Shown in pieces: positions 57,066 through 64,000 of a DNA stretch of 64,000 nt. The stretch spans positions 496,001 to 560,000 of the forward strand of contig CAVUOZ010000010.1 in the NCBI GenBank assembly GCA_963743325.1, read 5' to 3'. Position 1 is the stretch's first letter. The number at the start of each line of letters is the position of its first letter. The translations under genes were made by a program, and so were the position numbers. This DNA is from DATFVA01 sp963743325. Its GTDB lineage: Bacteria > Bacteroidota > Ignavibacteria > Ignavibacteriales > Ignavibacteriaceae. The notes beneath the pieces are model-generated. The model made no database searches, was not told the DNA's origin, and worked only from the letters and a program-made list of their open reading frames with translations.

Positions 57066-57391
57066 GATTAGGGTGTTTTTAACCGTTGTCTACGGGATAA
57101 AATCCCGTAGAGAATCTGCGAATGCTTCCCTGGTTCTTAACACTTCTGTCTCATAGATGTCCTCGCGGGATAGGCAGGTCTCGTAGAGAAGCACTACGAA
57201 AGCTGACTCAAGCAAATCTGCTTAACCGATGGTTCTCAATCGGACCTGCCTTGCCGGACAGGCAGGTTTTATCCGATTGAATAATATTTAAACCCAAAAT
57301 CCTATCAACCGTTTTAAGGGTTTACTTTTTGAACCGGAATTCATACAATTGTAGTAAAAAGGAAGGGATATGTCTCAATATTCATGTAATT
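57066..57391. repeat. Spacer repeat and left fragment of a fourth IS200-like copy
   Basis: 57066-57306 repeats the spacer found at 56006-56246. A left palindrome with one change (AACCGTTTTAAGGGTT, 57307-57322) and the first seven codons of the transposase (from ATG 57370) follow. The copy then stops at about 57391 against an unrelated gene remnant. Confidence 0.7.
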
Positions 57392-57492
57392 GGTGGTGTG
57401 TCAGTGCCGGAGTGAGAGACATAGCGTACCTCGGCAAATGACCAATGACTAATGACCAATGACAAAATGACGAAGAATTTAAGAGTCCCCAT
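57382..57492 (-). pseudogene. 5' remnant of a beta-helix surface protein gene, cut by the IS200-like fragment
   Basis: On the minus strand, ATG 57490-57492 gives the signal peptide MGTLKFFVILSLVISHWSFA and then EVRYVSHSGTDTPP, which meets a stop within the element fragment. The second segment is the same as in the gene at 49432-51213 (VRYVSHSGTDTPP). The rest of the gene is absent. The remaining bases up to rpiA (57493-57745) hold only a further hairpin-rich scrap, TCTCAATCGGACCTGCCTTG, at 57582-57601. Confidence 0.7.
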
Positions 57493-57745
57493 AAAATCAG
57501 CCTATTTTATATATTAATAATTTAGTCAATGAGGATAAGAGAAGCAATTAATATTTTCAAATTGCATCATCCTGGCATTGGTTCTCAATCGGACCTGCCT
57601 TGCCGGTCCGATATGTCCAGTCTACCCTCAAGCAGACTCGTCGGAGACGAGGCGAGGCCTTACTTAAGAAGGAAAGCGATCTTCAGCCATTTCTCTTATT
57701 TTTTTTGTAATTTTATTTTAATAATCTTTATGAAAGATATTTATT

Positions 57746-58429
57746 ATGCCCAATCAGGATCTGGAAAAATTAAATGCAGGTGAAAGAGCAGTAGATTTTA
57801 TTAAAGATGGAATGCTGCTTGGATTGGGTAGCGGATCAACGGTTTATTATACAATAAAAAAAATAGGCGAGCTCGTTAAAGAAGGTATGAAGATTAAAGC
57901 TGTATCAACTTCTTCAGCAACTTCACAGCTTGCTTCTTCACTCGGTATAGAGATCCTGCCTTTCAATGAAATCAGGAAGACTGATTTAACAATTGACGGC
58001 GCAGATGAAGTTGATCCTGAACTGAACGGGATAAAAGGCGGAGGGGGTGCACTGCTTTATGAAAAACTTGTTGCAGAAGTTTCTGATAAAATTATCTGGG
58101 TCATCGATTCGGGCAAACATGTAAAAAAGCTCGGTAAGTTTCCGCTTCCTGTGGAAGTAGTACAATACGGTCTGAATCATCTTTTACATCAATTCAATAA
58201 GATGGATTATAAACCGGTCTTAAGACTCAAAGACAGCAAACCGTTTATAACAGATGCAGGAAATTTTATAATAGATCTTCATCTGGATAAGATTGACAGA
58301 CCTGAAGAATTAAATAAGGAAATAAAGCTGTTGACAGGTGTTGTGGAAACAGGTTTATTCCTTAATCTTGCAGACAAAGTGATTATCGGGAGAGGAGAAA
58401 AGACTGAAATAATCGACCGGAATTCCTGA
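57746..58429 (+). CDS. rpiA: Ribose-5-phosphate isomerase A
   Basis: A 227-residue enzyme of the pentose phosphate pathway, interconverting ribose-5-P and ribulose-5-P. Motifs: LGLGSGSTVYYTIKKIGEL, LTIDGADEVDPELNGIKGGG (active Asp and Glu) and GVVETGLFLNLADKVIIG. Length is normal. The next gene follows after five bases, so the two are cotranscribed. Confidence 0.96.
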   Translation: MPNQDLEKLNAGERAVDFIKDGMLLGLGSGSTVYYTIKKIGELVKEGMKIKAVSTSSATSQLASSLGIEILPFNEIRKTDLTIDGADEVDPELNGIKGGGGALLYEKLVAEVSDKIIWVIDSGKHVKKLGKFPLPVEVVQYGLNHLLHQFNKMDYKPVLRLKDSKPFITDAGNFIIDLHLDKIDRPEELNKEIKLLTGVVETGLFLNLADKVIIGRGEKTEIIDRNS

Positions 58430-58434
58430 TACAG

Positions 58435-59328
58435 ATGACAATTGAAGAAAAAGTATCAGCCTTCCCTTTAAAACCCGCTCCACTCTTAAAAATAAATGAT
58501 CCCCTGCTGGTTAAGAAGAAATTAACCCTCTATATAAAACGCGAAGAACTTATCCACCCGTATATTTTTGGTAATAAATGGTATAAACTGAAATATAATC
58601 TTATTGAGGCTGGGAGACAGAATAAAAAAACATTGCTTACCTTCGGAGGGGCATACTCAAATCATATTTTTGCAGCGGCTGCGGCAGGATCAATATTCGG
58701 ATTCAAAACCATCGGGATAATCCGCGGTGAAGAACATCTTCCACTAAATCCGATATTGAAATTTGCTAAGAACAGGGGTATGCTGATCAATTATATAAGC
58801 CGTTCCGATTACAGAAGAAGAGCAGAAAAAGAATTCATCGATAAACTTCACAATGTGTACGGAGATTTTTACCTGCTCCCTGAAGGCGGTACTAATTCTC
58901 TTGCCGTAAAAGGCTGTGCTGAAATTCCCCCCGCAATAAATATTAAATATGATTATCTCTGTACTGCCTGCGGAACAGGCGGAACCATTGCAGGCCTGAT
59001 TGCGGGGATTAACTCTGATGCTAAAGTACTGGGATTTCCGGTTTTGAAAGGTGCCGGATTTCTGACGGATAAGATAGAAGAGCTCCTTTTACCATCCGGG
59101 ATTAAATACGATGGCAATTATGAAATGTTCCGGGATTATCATTTCGGCGGTTATGCAAAATCCAATAACGAATTAATTTCATTCATAAATGATTTTGATT
59201 CCAGGAATGGCTTTAAACCTGATCGTGTCTATACCGCTAAAATGCTTTACGGCATTTTTGATCTGATCAGGAAAGATTATTTTGACACGAATAAAACCAT
59301 TGTTGCTCTTAATAGTGCGCCGGTTTAA
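58435..59328 (+). CDS. PLP-dependent D-cysteine desulfhydrase / ACC-deaminase-like protein
   Basis: A 297-residue fold-type II PLP enzyme. The PLP Lys is in REELIHPYIFGNKWYKLKYN, then FGGAYSNHIFAAAAAG and LPEGGTNSLAVKGC, and the phosphate-binding loop TACGTGGTIAGLIAGI. The family includes D-cysteine desulfhydrase and 1-aminocyclopropane-1-carboxylate deaminase; the substrate cannot be fixed by eye. It lies five bases after rpiA. Its end overlaps the end of a small opposite gene by four bases. Confidence 0.9.
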   Translation: MTIEEKVSAFPLKPAPLLKINDPLLVKKKLTLYIKREELIHPYIFGNKWYKLKYNLIEAGRQNKKTLLTFGGAYSNHIFAAAAAGSIFGFKTIGIIRGEEHLPLNPILKFAKNRGMLINYISRSDYRRRAEKEFIDKLHNVYGDFYLLPEGGTNSLAVKGCAEIPPAINIKYDYLCTACGTGGTIAGLIAGINSDAKVLGFPVLKGAGFLTDKIEELLLPSGIKYDGNYEMFRDYHFGGYAKSNNELISFINDFDSRNGFKPDRVYTAKMLYGIFDLIRKDYFDTNKTIVALNSAPV

Positions 59329-59513
59329 TTGTTCAATTTTATGTAATCTGAATTCCTGTTAGGATTTGAATTCCCTGCTAGTACTTCCTCCCTGAATTTT
59401 TGCTCTTCCAGTTTCAGATTTCTGAATCGCTCCTCCAGGTATTCCATAAATTCTTTCTCACTGAAACCGGTCTTCTTCTCAGTATCCTGAGATTTTTGTT
59501 CTTCCCTTTTCAT
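59325..59513 (-). CDS. Small charged helical protein, 62 aa
   Basis: I do not recognise this protein. It is almost all Lys and Glu with a helical FMEYLEERFRNLKLEEQKF centre, so a short coiled coil is likely. GGAAGG sits seven bases before the ATG, which supports translation. It is convergent with the PLP enzyme gene. Confidence 0.42.
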   Translation of the reverse strand: MKREEQKSQDTEKKTGFSEKEFMEYLEERFRNLKLEEQKFREEVLAGNSNPNRNSDYIKLNN

Positions 59514-60251
59514 AGCTGCCTTCCGCTGATTTATTTATGCTCAACTTATTTTAGTCTTTCCGAAAGTATTATATACAATTTAAATTAAAATTGCTGTGTC
59601 TAATATTACGATATGGGTATTAAGGGATCATTAACTATAGATTAAGATATTGTTAATAAAAACCCCCCGAAAGTTTCACCTAATACCTATAAACAGGACA
59701 TTGCGGGTCATCGTGATTTTTAAGAGCGTAAAAATTAGGCCGCGAATACGCTAATAGAATGAATAAAATTTTTGTGGTTGATAAAAAAATGTTACGCCGC
59801 TATGCGGCTCCGGATGTCCGTTCTGATGTGTTTTCCACTAATGTTTCCCCGTTCTGTGGCTTCAGGCTATACTACAATTCTTAATATGTAATATCCCGTA
59901 CAGTAATGTGAAATTCTTCTCAAAGGTGATCATACAGCCATACAACCTCTTTCCTTCTATTTTTCTGCCATTTTGTCAAAATCATTTCTTCTCAGCATAC
60001 GCCTCTCTCTCTTCCATCTCTCGTCCATTTTAGCTTCTTAAAAGCTGCATTATTTGTCTGCCAAATTGTCAGTACCAATATTTATATTAAAAATGAGAAG
60101 CCCTGTTTTTAGCCCATTTTGGGAGGTTCCTAATTTCGCATTAATTGCCTTTTAATTTCGTTCATCTTTCGTCTGAATTCCCTTATTATTACTCAGTGAT
60201 CTTTATACTGCAATTTTGTCTGTCTTCATGAATTATCAGTTGTTCGTGCAT
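59514..60251. other. Long non-coding gap with the second copy of the conserved element
   Basis: No credible gene in about 740 bases. A dyad TGCCA-TTT-TGTCA (59966-59978), CTCTCGTCCATT near 60017-60028, a dyad TGCCA-AAT-TGTCA (60059-60071) and TTTAATTTCGTT...TTTCGTCTGAATTC (60151-60180) repeat the layout of 12712-12872, with gaps of 40 and about 90 bases in both. On the minus strand a 23-codon ORF starting MDERWKRERR overlaps the middle block, but it is cut short in the other copy (MDER). Confidence 0.5.
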
Positions 60252-60279
60252 AAAAAAGCCCGGCATTGTGCCGGGTTTA
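60252..60279 (-). terminator. Rho-independent terminator of the Ycf48-like T9SS gene
   Basis: Minus strand: CCCGGCA / TGCCGGG stem with a three-base loop, then six T. It lies about 40 bases past the stop at 60322. Confidence 0.9.
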
Positions 60280-60321
60280 GGATTTTATTATTACCAGAAT
60301 AAATTGGCTAAGCTTCCTTAA

Positions 60322-61857
60322 TTACTTAATCAGTGCCATTCTTTTAGTAGATACAAATTCACCCGCCTGCAGCCTGTAAATATAAATTCCGCTGGTCAAT
60401 TCTGCACCGTTAAACTTAACAGAATAAGTACCCGCAGGTTTATACTCGTCAATCAGGGTTTTTACCTCATTCCCAAGCAGGTCATAAACAGTCAGTTTTA
60501 CTTGTGCTCCTTCGGGCAGCGAAAATTTAATCGATGTAGCAGGATTAAATGGATTGGGATAATTCTGAGCCAGCTCAAAATCATTCGGTTTGGGTTCATA
60601 ATTAACTTCAGCAGTAGGGGAATATTCAGTTGAACCATCATAATCTACCTGTTTGAGCCTGTAGTAAATTTTCCCGGTATAATTTAATTCAGAGAGATTA
60701 TCTATATAATTATAATTATGAGTTTCAGTAGTGGTTCCATATCCCTGAACAAAATTAAGATTTTCCCAAACATCACTTACTTTCCTCTGAACAAAAAATC
60801 CACTGTTATTCGTCTCGGTCGAGGTTTGCCAGGAAAGTCTGACTTCTTTCTCATCAAGTTTTGCATTAAATGAAGTCAGCTCAACAGGAATTTCTCCTCC
60901 TGAAACGGTCTTCAGGATGGTTCCGTTTTCACCGACAGCATACCCCGTCATTTCATCAGCAAAAGTAATTCCGAATAATATATTAGAAGTACCGCTTGTC
61001 TGAACTGTCCAGTTGTTTCCGCCATTTGTGGTTTTGATAATAATCCCTGCTGCACCTGCCGCATAACCAATATTTGATTGATCAGCTGTAAAGTCGAGTG
61101 CATACAGAGCGTCATTGAAAAACGGAAGTGTAGTCCAGTTTGCCCCGCCGTCGGCTGTTGTTGATATCGCTCCTTCACCCGTCCAGACTCCTGCAGCTGT
61201 TACACCGTTATTCACGTCAAAAAAGTGTACTCCATAGAGTCTGCCTTCATTACTGCTGAGATAGAAAGCCGTATAATCCCAGTTCTGTCCGCCATCGGTA
61301 GACCATCCGAACAGCGGCTGAAATATCGAATTCTCGCCTGCAACGAAAGCATTAGCAGCATCAAGCATCTGCACTCCCCAGAATCCTCCTCCGAATAAGC
61401 CGGTTTGTGAGATAACCCAGCTCGCACCTGCATCAGTTGAGTATAGGATAGTCTGCGATGTACCTCCCGCTACTCCATCAGCACCGTTAAACGAAACGGA
61501 TAGAAGGTCATCGCTTACATTAGATGTAATGCTTTGCCATGAAGATCCTGCATCAGTTGTACGGAGGATAGTTCCCCCGCTTCCGACAGTAACAGCAGTG
61601 CTGTTATTTATAATACTGATGCTTTTCAGATTCTGCGCAGTCCCCGAGGTGATATTTTCCCAGTTTGTGCCCCCGTTAGTCGTTCTCAAAATAATTCCGC
61701 CGTCACCGACCGCAATAACATAATCGGTAGTCATAAAATCCACACCGTTCAGACTGCTGCCGGTACCCGAGCTGAGTGAAAACCACCCTGTCTGGGCGTT
61801 AATTATAATAGCACTAAATAAAATTATTGATACAAGAAAAAAGTATCTTTTTATCAT
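60322..61857 (-). CDS. Ycf48-like beta-propeller protein with T9SS sorting domain
   Basis: A 511-residue exported protein. It has a signal peptide (residues 1-21), then about seven propeller repeats with the Ycf48/BNR signature (VGDGGIILRTTNGGTNWENI, VGSGGTILRTTDAGSSWQSI, VGENGTILKTVSGG). A fibronectin-like segment (VELTSFNAKLDEKEVRLSWQ) follows, then a classic type IX sorting domain: LAQNYPNPFNPATSIKFSLP and SGIYIYRLQAGEF. Cargo of the type IX system; the binding partner is unknown. Terminator and promoter-like sites flank it. Confidence 0.93.
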   Translation of the reverse strand: MIKRYFFLVSIILFSAIIINAQTGWFSLSSGTGSSLNGVDFMTTDYVIAVGDGGIILRTTNGGTNWENITSGTAQNLKSISIINNSTAVTVGSGGTILRTTDAGSSWQSITSNVSDDLLSVSFNGADGVAGGTSQTILYSTDAGASWVISQTGLFGGGFWGVQMLDAANAFVAGENSIFQPLFGWSTDGGQNWDYTAFYLSSNEGRLYGVHFFDVNNGVTAAGVWTGEGAISTTADGGANWTTLPFFNDALYALDFTADQSNIGYAAGAAGIIIKTTNGGNNWTVQTSGTSNILFGITFADEMTGYAVGENGTILKTVSGGEIPVELTSFNAKLDEKEVRLSWQTSTETNNSGFFVQRKVSDVWENLNFVQGYGTTTETHNYNYIDNLSELNYTGKIYYRLKQVDYDGSTEYSPTAEVNYEPKPNDFELAQNYPNPFNPATSIKFSLPEGAQVKLTVYDLLGNEVKTLIDEYKPAGTYSVKFNGAELTSGIYIYRLQAGEFVSTKRMALIK

Positions 61858-61892
61858 TCAGTTCTCCATTTTTGTTCTTAACACCTGATGTA

Positions 61893-61900
61893 CAAATTTA
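61893..61900 (-). promoter_or_regulatory. Candidate -7 element of the Ycf48-like gene
   Basis: Minus strand TAAATTTG, a perfect TAnnTTTG, 36 bases before the ATG at 61857. The upstream element is CTTTT rather than TTG. Confidence 0.4.
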
Positions 61901-62035
61901 TAAAACTTTTCAAGCCTTAAAAGTGACCGGGGAAGCATGATGAAAGATAAAATATTTCCTTCTAATTCCATATAGGGAAATGGGTTAACCTTTGGGATTA
62001 AAATGTTGTCAGAGAATCTCCAACCTCAATGGTTA

Positions 62036-62062
62036 TAAGCTGGCATTCCAATTACCAGCTTA
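62036..62062. other. Strong isolated hairpin
   Basis: TAAGCTGG-N11-CCAGCTTA is an exact eight-base stem in the 446-base gap 61858-62303. No T run follows on either side. It may belong to the candidate small RNA region. Confidence 0.5.
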
Positions 62063-62145
62063 GTTCAAAATGTTTAAAAGACAAGAAACACTACCGATTT
62101 AATACATTTCCGGTAAAAATATTTCACAATGTTATCTATTTAATG

Positions 62146-62176
62146 TTGATTCTTAATTTCTTTCTTTTGAAATTTG
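62146..62176 (+). promoter_or_regulatory. Candidate promoter of a small RNA
   Basis: TTG (62146-62148), exactly 20 bases, then GAAATTTG (62169-62176), one mismatch from TAnnTTTG. It would start transcription near 62183. Confidence 0.4.
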
Positions 62177-62182
62177 AACAGG

Positions 62183-62260
62183 TTCTTTCAAGAGGTTACC
62201 CCTGCCTCTTGATGATAACGAATCTGACCCACCGAGGATCCCCCTTCGGTGGGTTTTTAT
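62183..62260 (+). ncRNA. Candidate small RNA with two C-loop hairpins
   Basis: Between two genes that both point left, the plus strand has a promoter-like pair. About 12 bases past it comes the hairpin TCAAGAGG-TTACCCCTG-CCTCTTGA (62188-62212). A second hairpin, CCCACCGA-N10-TCGGTGGG (62228-62253), follows with a T run. Both loops expose C-rich sequence (ACCCC, TCCCCC), which in other small RNAs pairs with ribosome sites. No protein frame fits. This is inferred from structure only. Confidence 0.4.
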
Positions 62261-62264
62261 TTTT
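62228..62264 (+). terminator. Rho-independent terminator on the plus strand
   Basis: Stem CCCACCGA / TCGGTGGG followed by TTTTTATTTTT. No plus-strand protein gene lies upstream; the opposite strand lacks a T run after the stem, so it ends a plus-strand transcript. Confidence 0.8.
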
Positions 62265-62303
62265 AAAAACTTTTTTGGGCGTTAAAATGAATTATTCAGA
62301 ACC

Positions 62304-63323
62304 TTAGGGTTTCAGATAAATTGGATATCCCTTAAAATCCGGTGATACCTGGATTGCAGGTAACGGAATATGAATATAGTTAATCAGGCGTAAAAGTTCC
62401 CTCAGGAACTCATTATCGGTTTTGAAAAGTTTTGTAAGGTCGATATCGGGAGAAATAATAAATACCCTATGCTTGTTTACAGGATCCGCAAGATCCTCGA
62501 CTGAAACCCCACAGGCAATATTCAAAAAATCAGGGATGAAGGAATTGATTTTTTCAGGGAGTATATTTTTTATATTAGCAGTTAACCAAAAGGTTTGCCC
62601 TTCATAATCATCATTAAAGAACTGATTGTTTCTGCTTTGCTGATTCATATCTGCATAATAAGCGCTGTTGGATGGGTAGTAACTGTACTTAAAATTAAAA
62701 TTCTGAAGGTAAGGAATTTTTTTCTGTGCGAAAGGATAAAAGGCACCAATTACACTGGTACCAAGATCCATAGGGTCAAATCCCCATTCTTGCGCATATC
62801 CGTCCTTCAGTTCTATTCCGGTGTATACCAGTGAGCTGAAAATTCCTCCATACAGAAGCGATGATTCCTCATCAAATCCGGCCCATCTGAGACCAACTCC
62901 AAAGCATTCAGTAAACAGAATCCCGCCGTATAAATGTCCTATTTTATCAACATTGTCGATATAAGTATAATTATAATAAATATGGAAGTCAGAATTTCCG
63001 TCGTTCCACCAGGCAGTCTTCCAACGGTAGTATATTCCGCCCAGTATAGCCAAAGAAACGCCGCAGACTACTCCCAGTCTTACCGCACTGATTTTGCTTT
63101 TAGAGTCATTAAGATCAGGATTCAGAGAATCACTAACAGGGATATTAAATGAATCTTTATGAGCTTCAGTATTATCTTGTTGAACTGGAGAAACGATTTT
63201 TGTATTGGTATTTTCATCTGATATGGGTAATAATCCATTTGAATAGTTTTGAGCAAAAACTGTACATAGCGGGAAGGATAATATGAACAAGGCCACCACT
63301 GTCTTCATCATAATATTTGACAT
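62304..63323 (-). CDS. DUF2279-family protein
   Basis: A 339-residue protein with a signal peptide (residues about 5-25, FILSFPLCTVFAQ). A Ser/Asn/Asp-rich stretch follows, then one hydrophobic segment (VRLGVVCGVSLAILGGIYY) and the DUF2279 block: DKIGHLYGGILFTECFGVGL, then YTGIELKDGYAQEWGFDPMD. The family is predicted periplasmic or membrane bound with no known function. ATG 63323 has GGGAG upstream. It ends beside the plus-strand terminator of the candidate small RNA. Confidence 0.85.
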   Translation of the reverse strand: MSNIMMKTVVALFILSFPLCTVFAQNYSNGLLPISDENTNTKIVSPVQQDNTEAHKDSFNIPVSDSLNPDLNDSKSKISAVRLGVVCGVSLAILGGIYYRWKTAWWNDGNSDFHIYYNYTYIDNVDKIGHLYGGILFTECFGVGLRWAGFDEESSLLYGGIFSSLVYTGIELKDGYAQEWGFDPMDLGTSVIGAFYPFAQKKIPYLQNFNFKYSYYPSNSAYYADMNQQSRNNQFFNDDYEGQTFWLTANIKNILPEKINSFIPDFLNIACGVSVEDLADPVNKHRVFIISPDIDLTKLFKTDNEFLRELLRLINYIHIPLPAIQVSPDFKGYPIYLKP

Positions 63324-63439
63324 CAGCTCCCTTCCTGTACAATATAATCTTCAAATATGAATTAGAAAATCTTCTACTAATTTGTTGAATTTTTAACTCT
63401 ACAGCAAGATTCTGTGATATAAATATGGAATACCCTTTT

Positions 63440-64000
63440 TTAATTCTGACTGAATTTCATAAGAAATGCTTTTATAAACCGGTTTATATCGCCATCCATC
63501 ACGGATTGTACATCGGAGGTTTCCTCATCTGTCCTGTGATCCTTCACCATATTATACGGGTGAAATACGTAAGAACGGATCTGGCTTCCCCACTCGATCT
63601 TCATTTTACTTTTTTCAACTTCATCTAGTTCTGCTTCCTGCTTTTCTTTTTCAATCTGGTAAAGTTTTGATTTTAACAGTTTCATAGCATTAGTTCTGTT
63701 CTGAAGCTGTGATCTTTCACTCTGGCAGGCTGCGACAGTCCCGGTGGGAATATGCGTAATACGAACTGCCGTCTCAACTTTATTTACGTTCTGTCCTCCT
63801 TTTCCGCCCGATCTGTATGTATCAATCCGAAGGTCAGCCGGATTGATTTCTATTTCAATAGTGTCATCAATTTCAGGAATTACGAACACTGAAGCAAAGG
63901 AAGTATGTCTTCTTTTATTTGCATCGAAAGGAGAAATCCTGACAAGTCTATGCACTCCATTTTCTGCTTTTAAATATCCATATGCAAATTCTCCCTGTAC
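63440..64000 (-). CDS. prfB: Peptide chain release factor 2 (3' part)
   Basis: The last 186 codons of a class-I release factor; the gene runs off the right edge. It reads YGYLKAENGVHRLVRISPFD at the break, then the catalytic loop SGGKGGQNVNKVETAVR with GGQ, which triggers peptide release. VHRLVRISPFDANKRRHTSF marks RF2 (stops UGA and UAA) rather than RF1. The N-terminal domain, the SPF anticodon-like motif and any programmed frameshift site are outside the window. Confidence 0.96.
   Translation of the reverse strand, partial: VQGEFAYGYLKAENGVHRLVRISPFDANKRRHTSFASVFVIPEIDDTIEIEINPADLRIDTYRSGGKGGQNVNKVETAVRITHIPTGTVAACQSERSQLQNRTNAMKLLKSKLYQIEKEKQEAELDEVEKSKMKIEWGSQIRSYVFHPYNMVKDHRTDEETSDVQSVMDGDINRFIKAFLMKFSQN

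Noticed and set aside
60055..60080. Sigma-54 promoter on the minus strand (TTGGCAG...TGCA)
   Set aside because: The GG and GC are 12 bases apart instead of 10.
62029..62307. 92-codon plus-strand ORF
   Set aside because: It crosses the terminator hairpin and has no ribosome site or family resemblance; the region fits a small RNA better.
1..64000. tRNA, rRNA, tmRNA and known riboswitches
   Set aside because: I scanned the gaps by eye for cloverleaf ends and T-loop motifs and for common riboswitch cores and found none; a covariance-model search was not possible.

Overview
The window looks like a chromosome segment of an Ignavibacteria-type bacterium (Bacteroidota/Chlorobiota side). Several things point there. 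Many exported proteins end in a type IX secretion sorting domain of the YPNPFNP type. There is a PorV-family protein, and two TonB-receptor/DUF4249 lipoprotein pairs. Complex I is an 11-subunit form without NuoEFG. The ATP synthase beta and epsilon genes stand alone as an atpDC pair. Several promoter-like sites fit the Bacteroidota pattern TTG-N20-TAnnTTTG. This placement is inference; no rRNA or tRNA gene was found to test it.

Layout. 1-1147: start of a sugar-nucleotide transferase gene and an unknown Hpt-like protein. 1.3-4.7 kb: REP-like repeats and the first TonB/DUF4249 pair. 4.8-9.3 kb: a large T9SS cargo-like protein with its PorV partner. 9.3-10.1 kb: a REP-associated transposase between its palindromes. 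10.1-12.3 kb: a large repeat protein with a T9SS tail. 13.2-24.3 kb: nuoABCD-HIJKLMN, with an IVS-like four-helix-bundle insertion between nuoC and nuoD. 24.3-28.0 kb: an IscR-type regulator with its own operator, cysteine desulfurase, an A-type Fe-S carrier, superoxide dismutase and a Lon-N protein. 28.2-30.0 kb: atpDC. 30.2-37.9 kb: a lipoate/2-oxoacid dehydrogenase operon (lpd, lipB, fused E1, E2, lipA), with a second four-helix-bundle insertion. 38.0-44.9 kb: acetyl-CoA synthetase followed by its probable acetylation/deacetylation control set (GNAT-ACD fusion, CBS-ACT protein, AcuC) and a DUF1697 protein. 45.3-51.2 kb: two disrupted T9SS surface-protein genes. 51.5-55.7 kb: the second TonB/DUF4249 pair plus a rhodanese-like lipoprotein. 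55.7-57.5 kb: an array of IS200-like elements, one intact and three deleted. 57.7-64.0 kb: rpiA, a PLP deaminase, a Ycf48-like T9SS protein, a candidate small RNA, a DUF2279 protein and the 3' part of prfB.

The core genes form a coherent aerobic energy set: acetate activation by AcsA under probable lysine-acetylation control, 2-oxoacid oxidation with lipoate made in cis, Fe-S assembly for complex I, and ATP synthase. The accessory genes are mostly T9SS and outer-membrane functions.

An important caution: at least seven genes carry one-base shifts or an in-frame stop, including the core gene nuoM. That pattern suggests consensus-sequence errors as much as real gene decay, so every apparent pseudogene here should be checked against reads.
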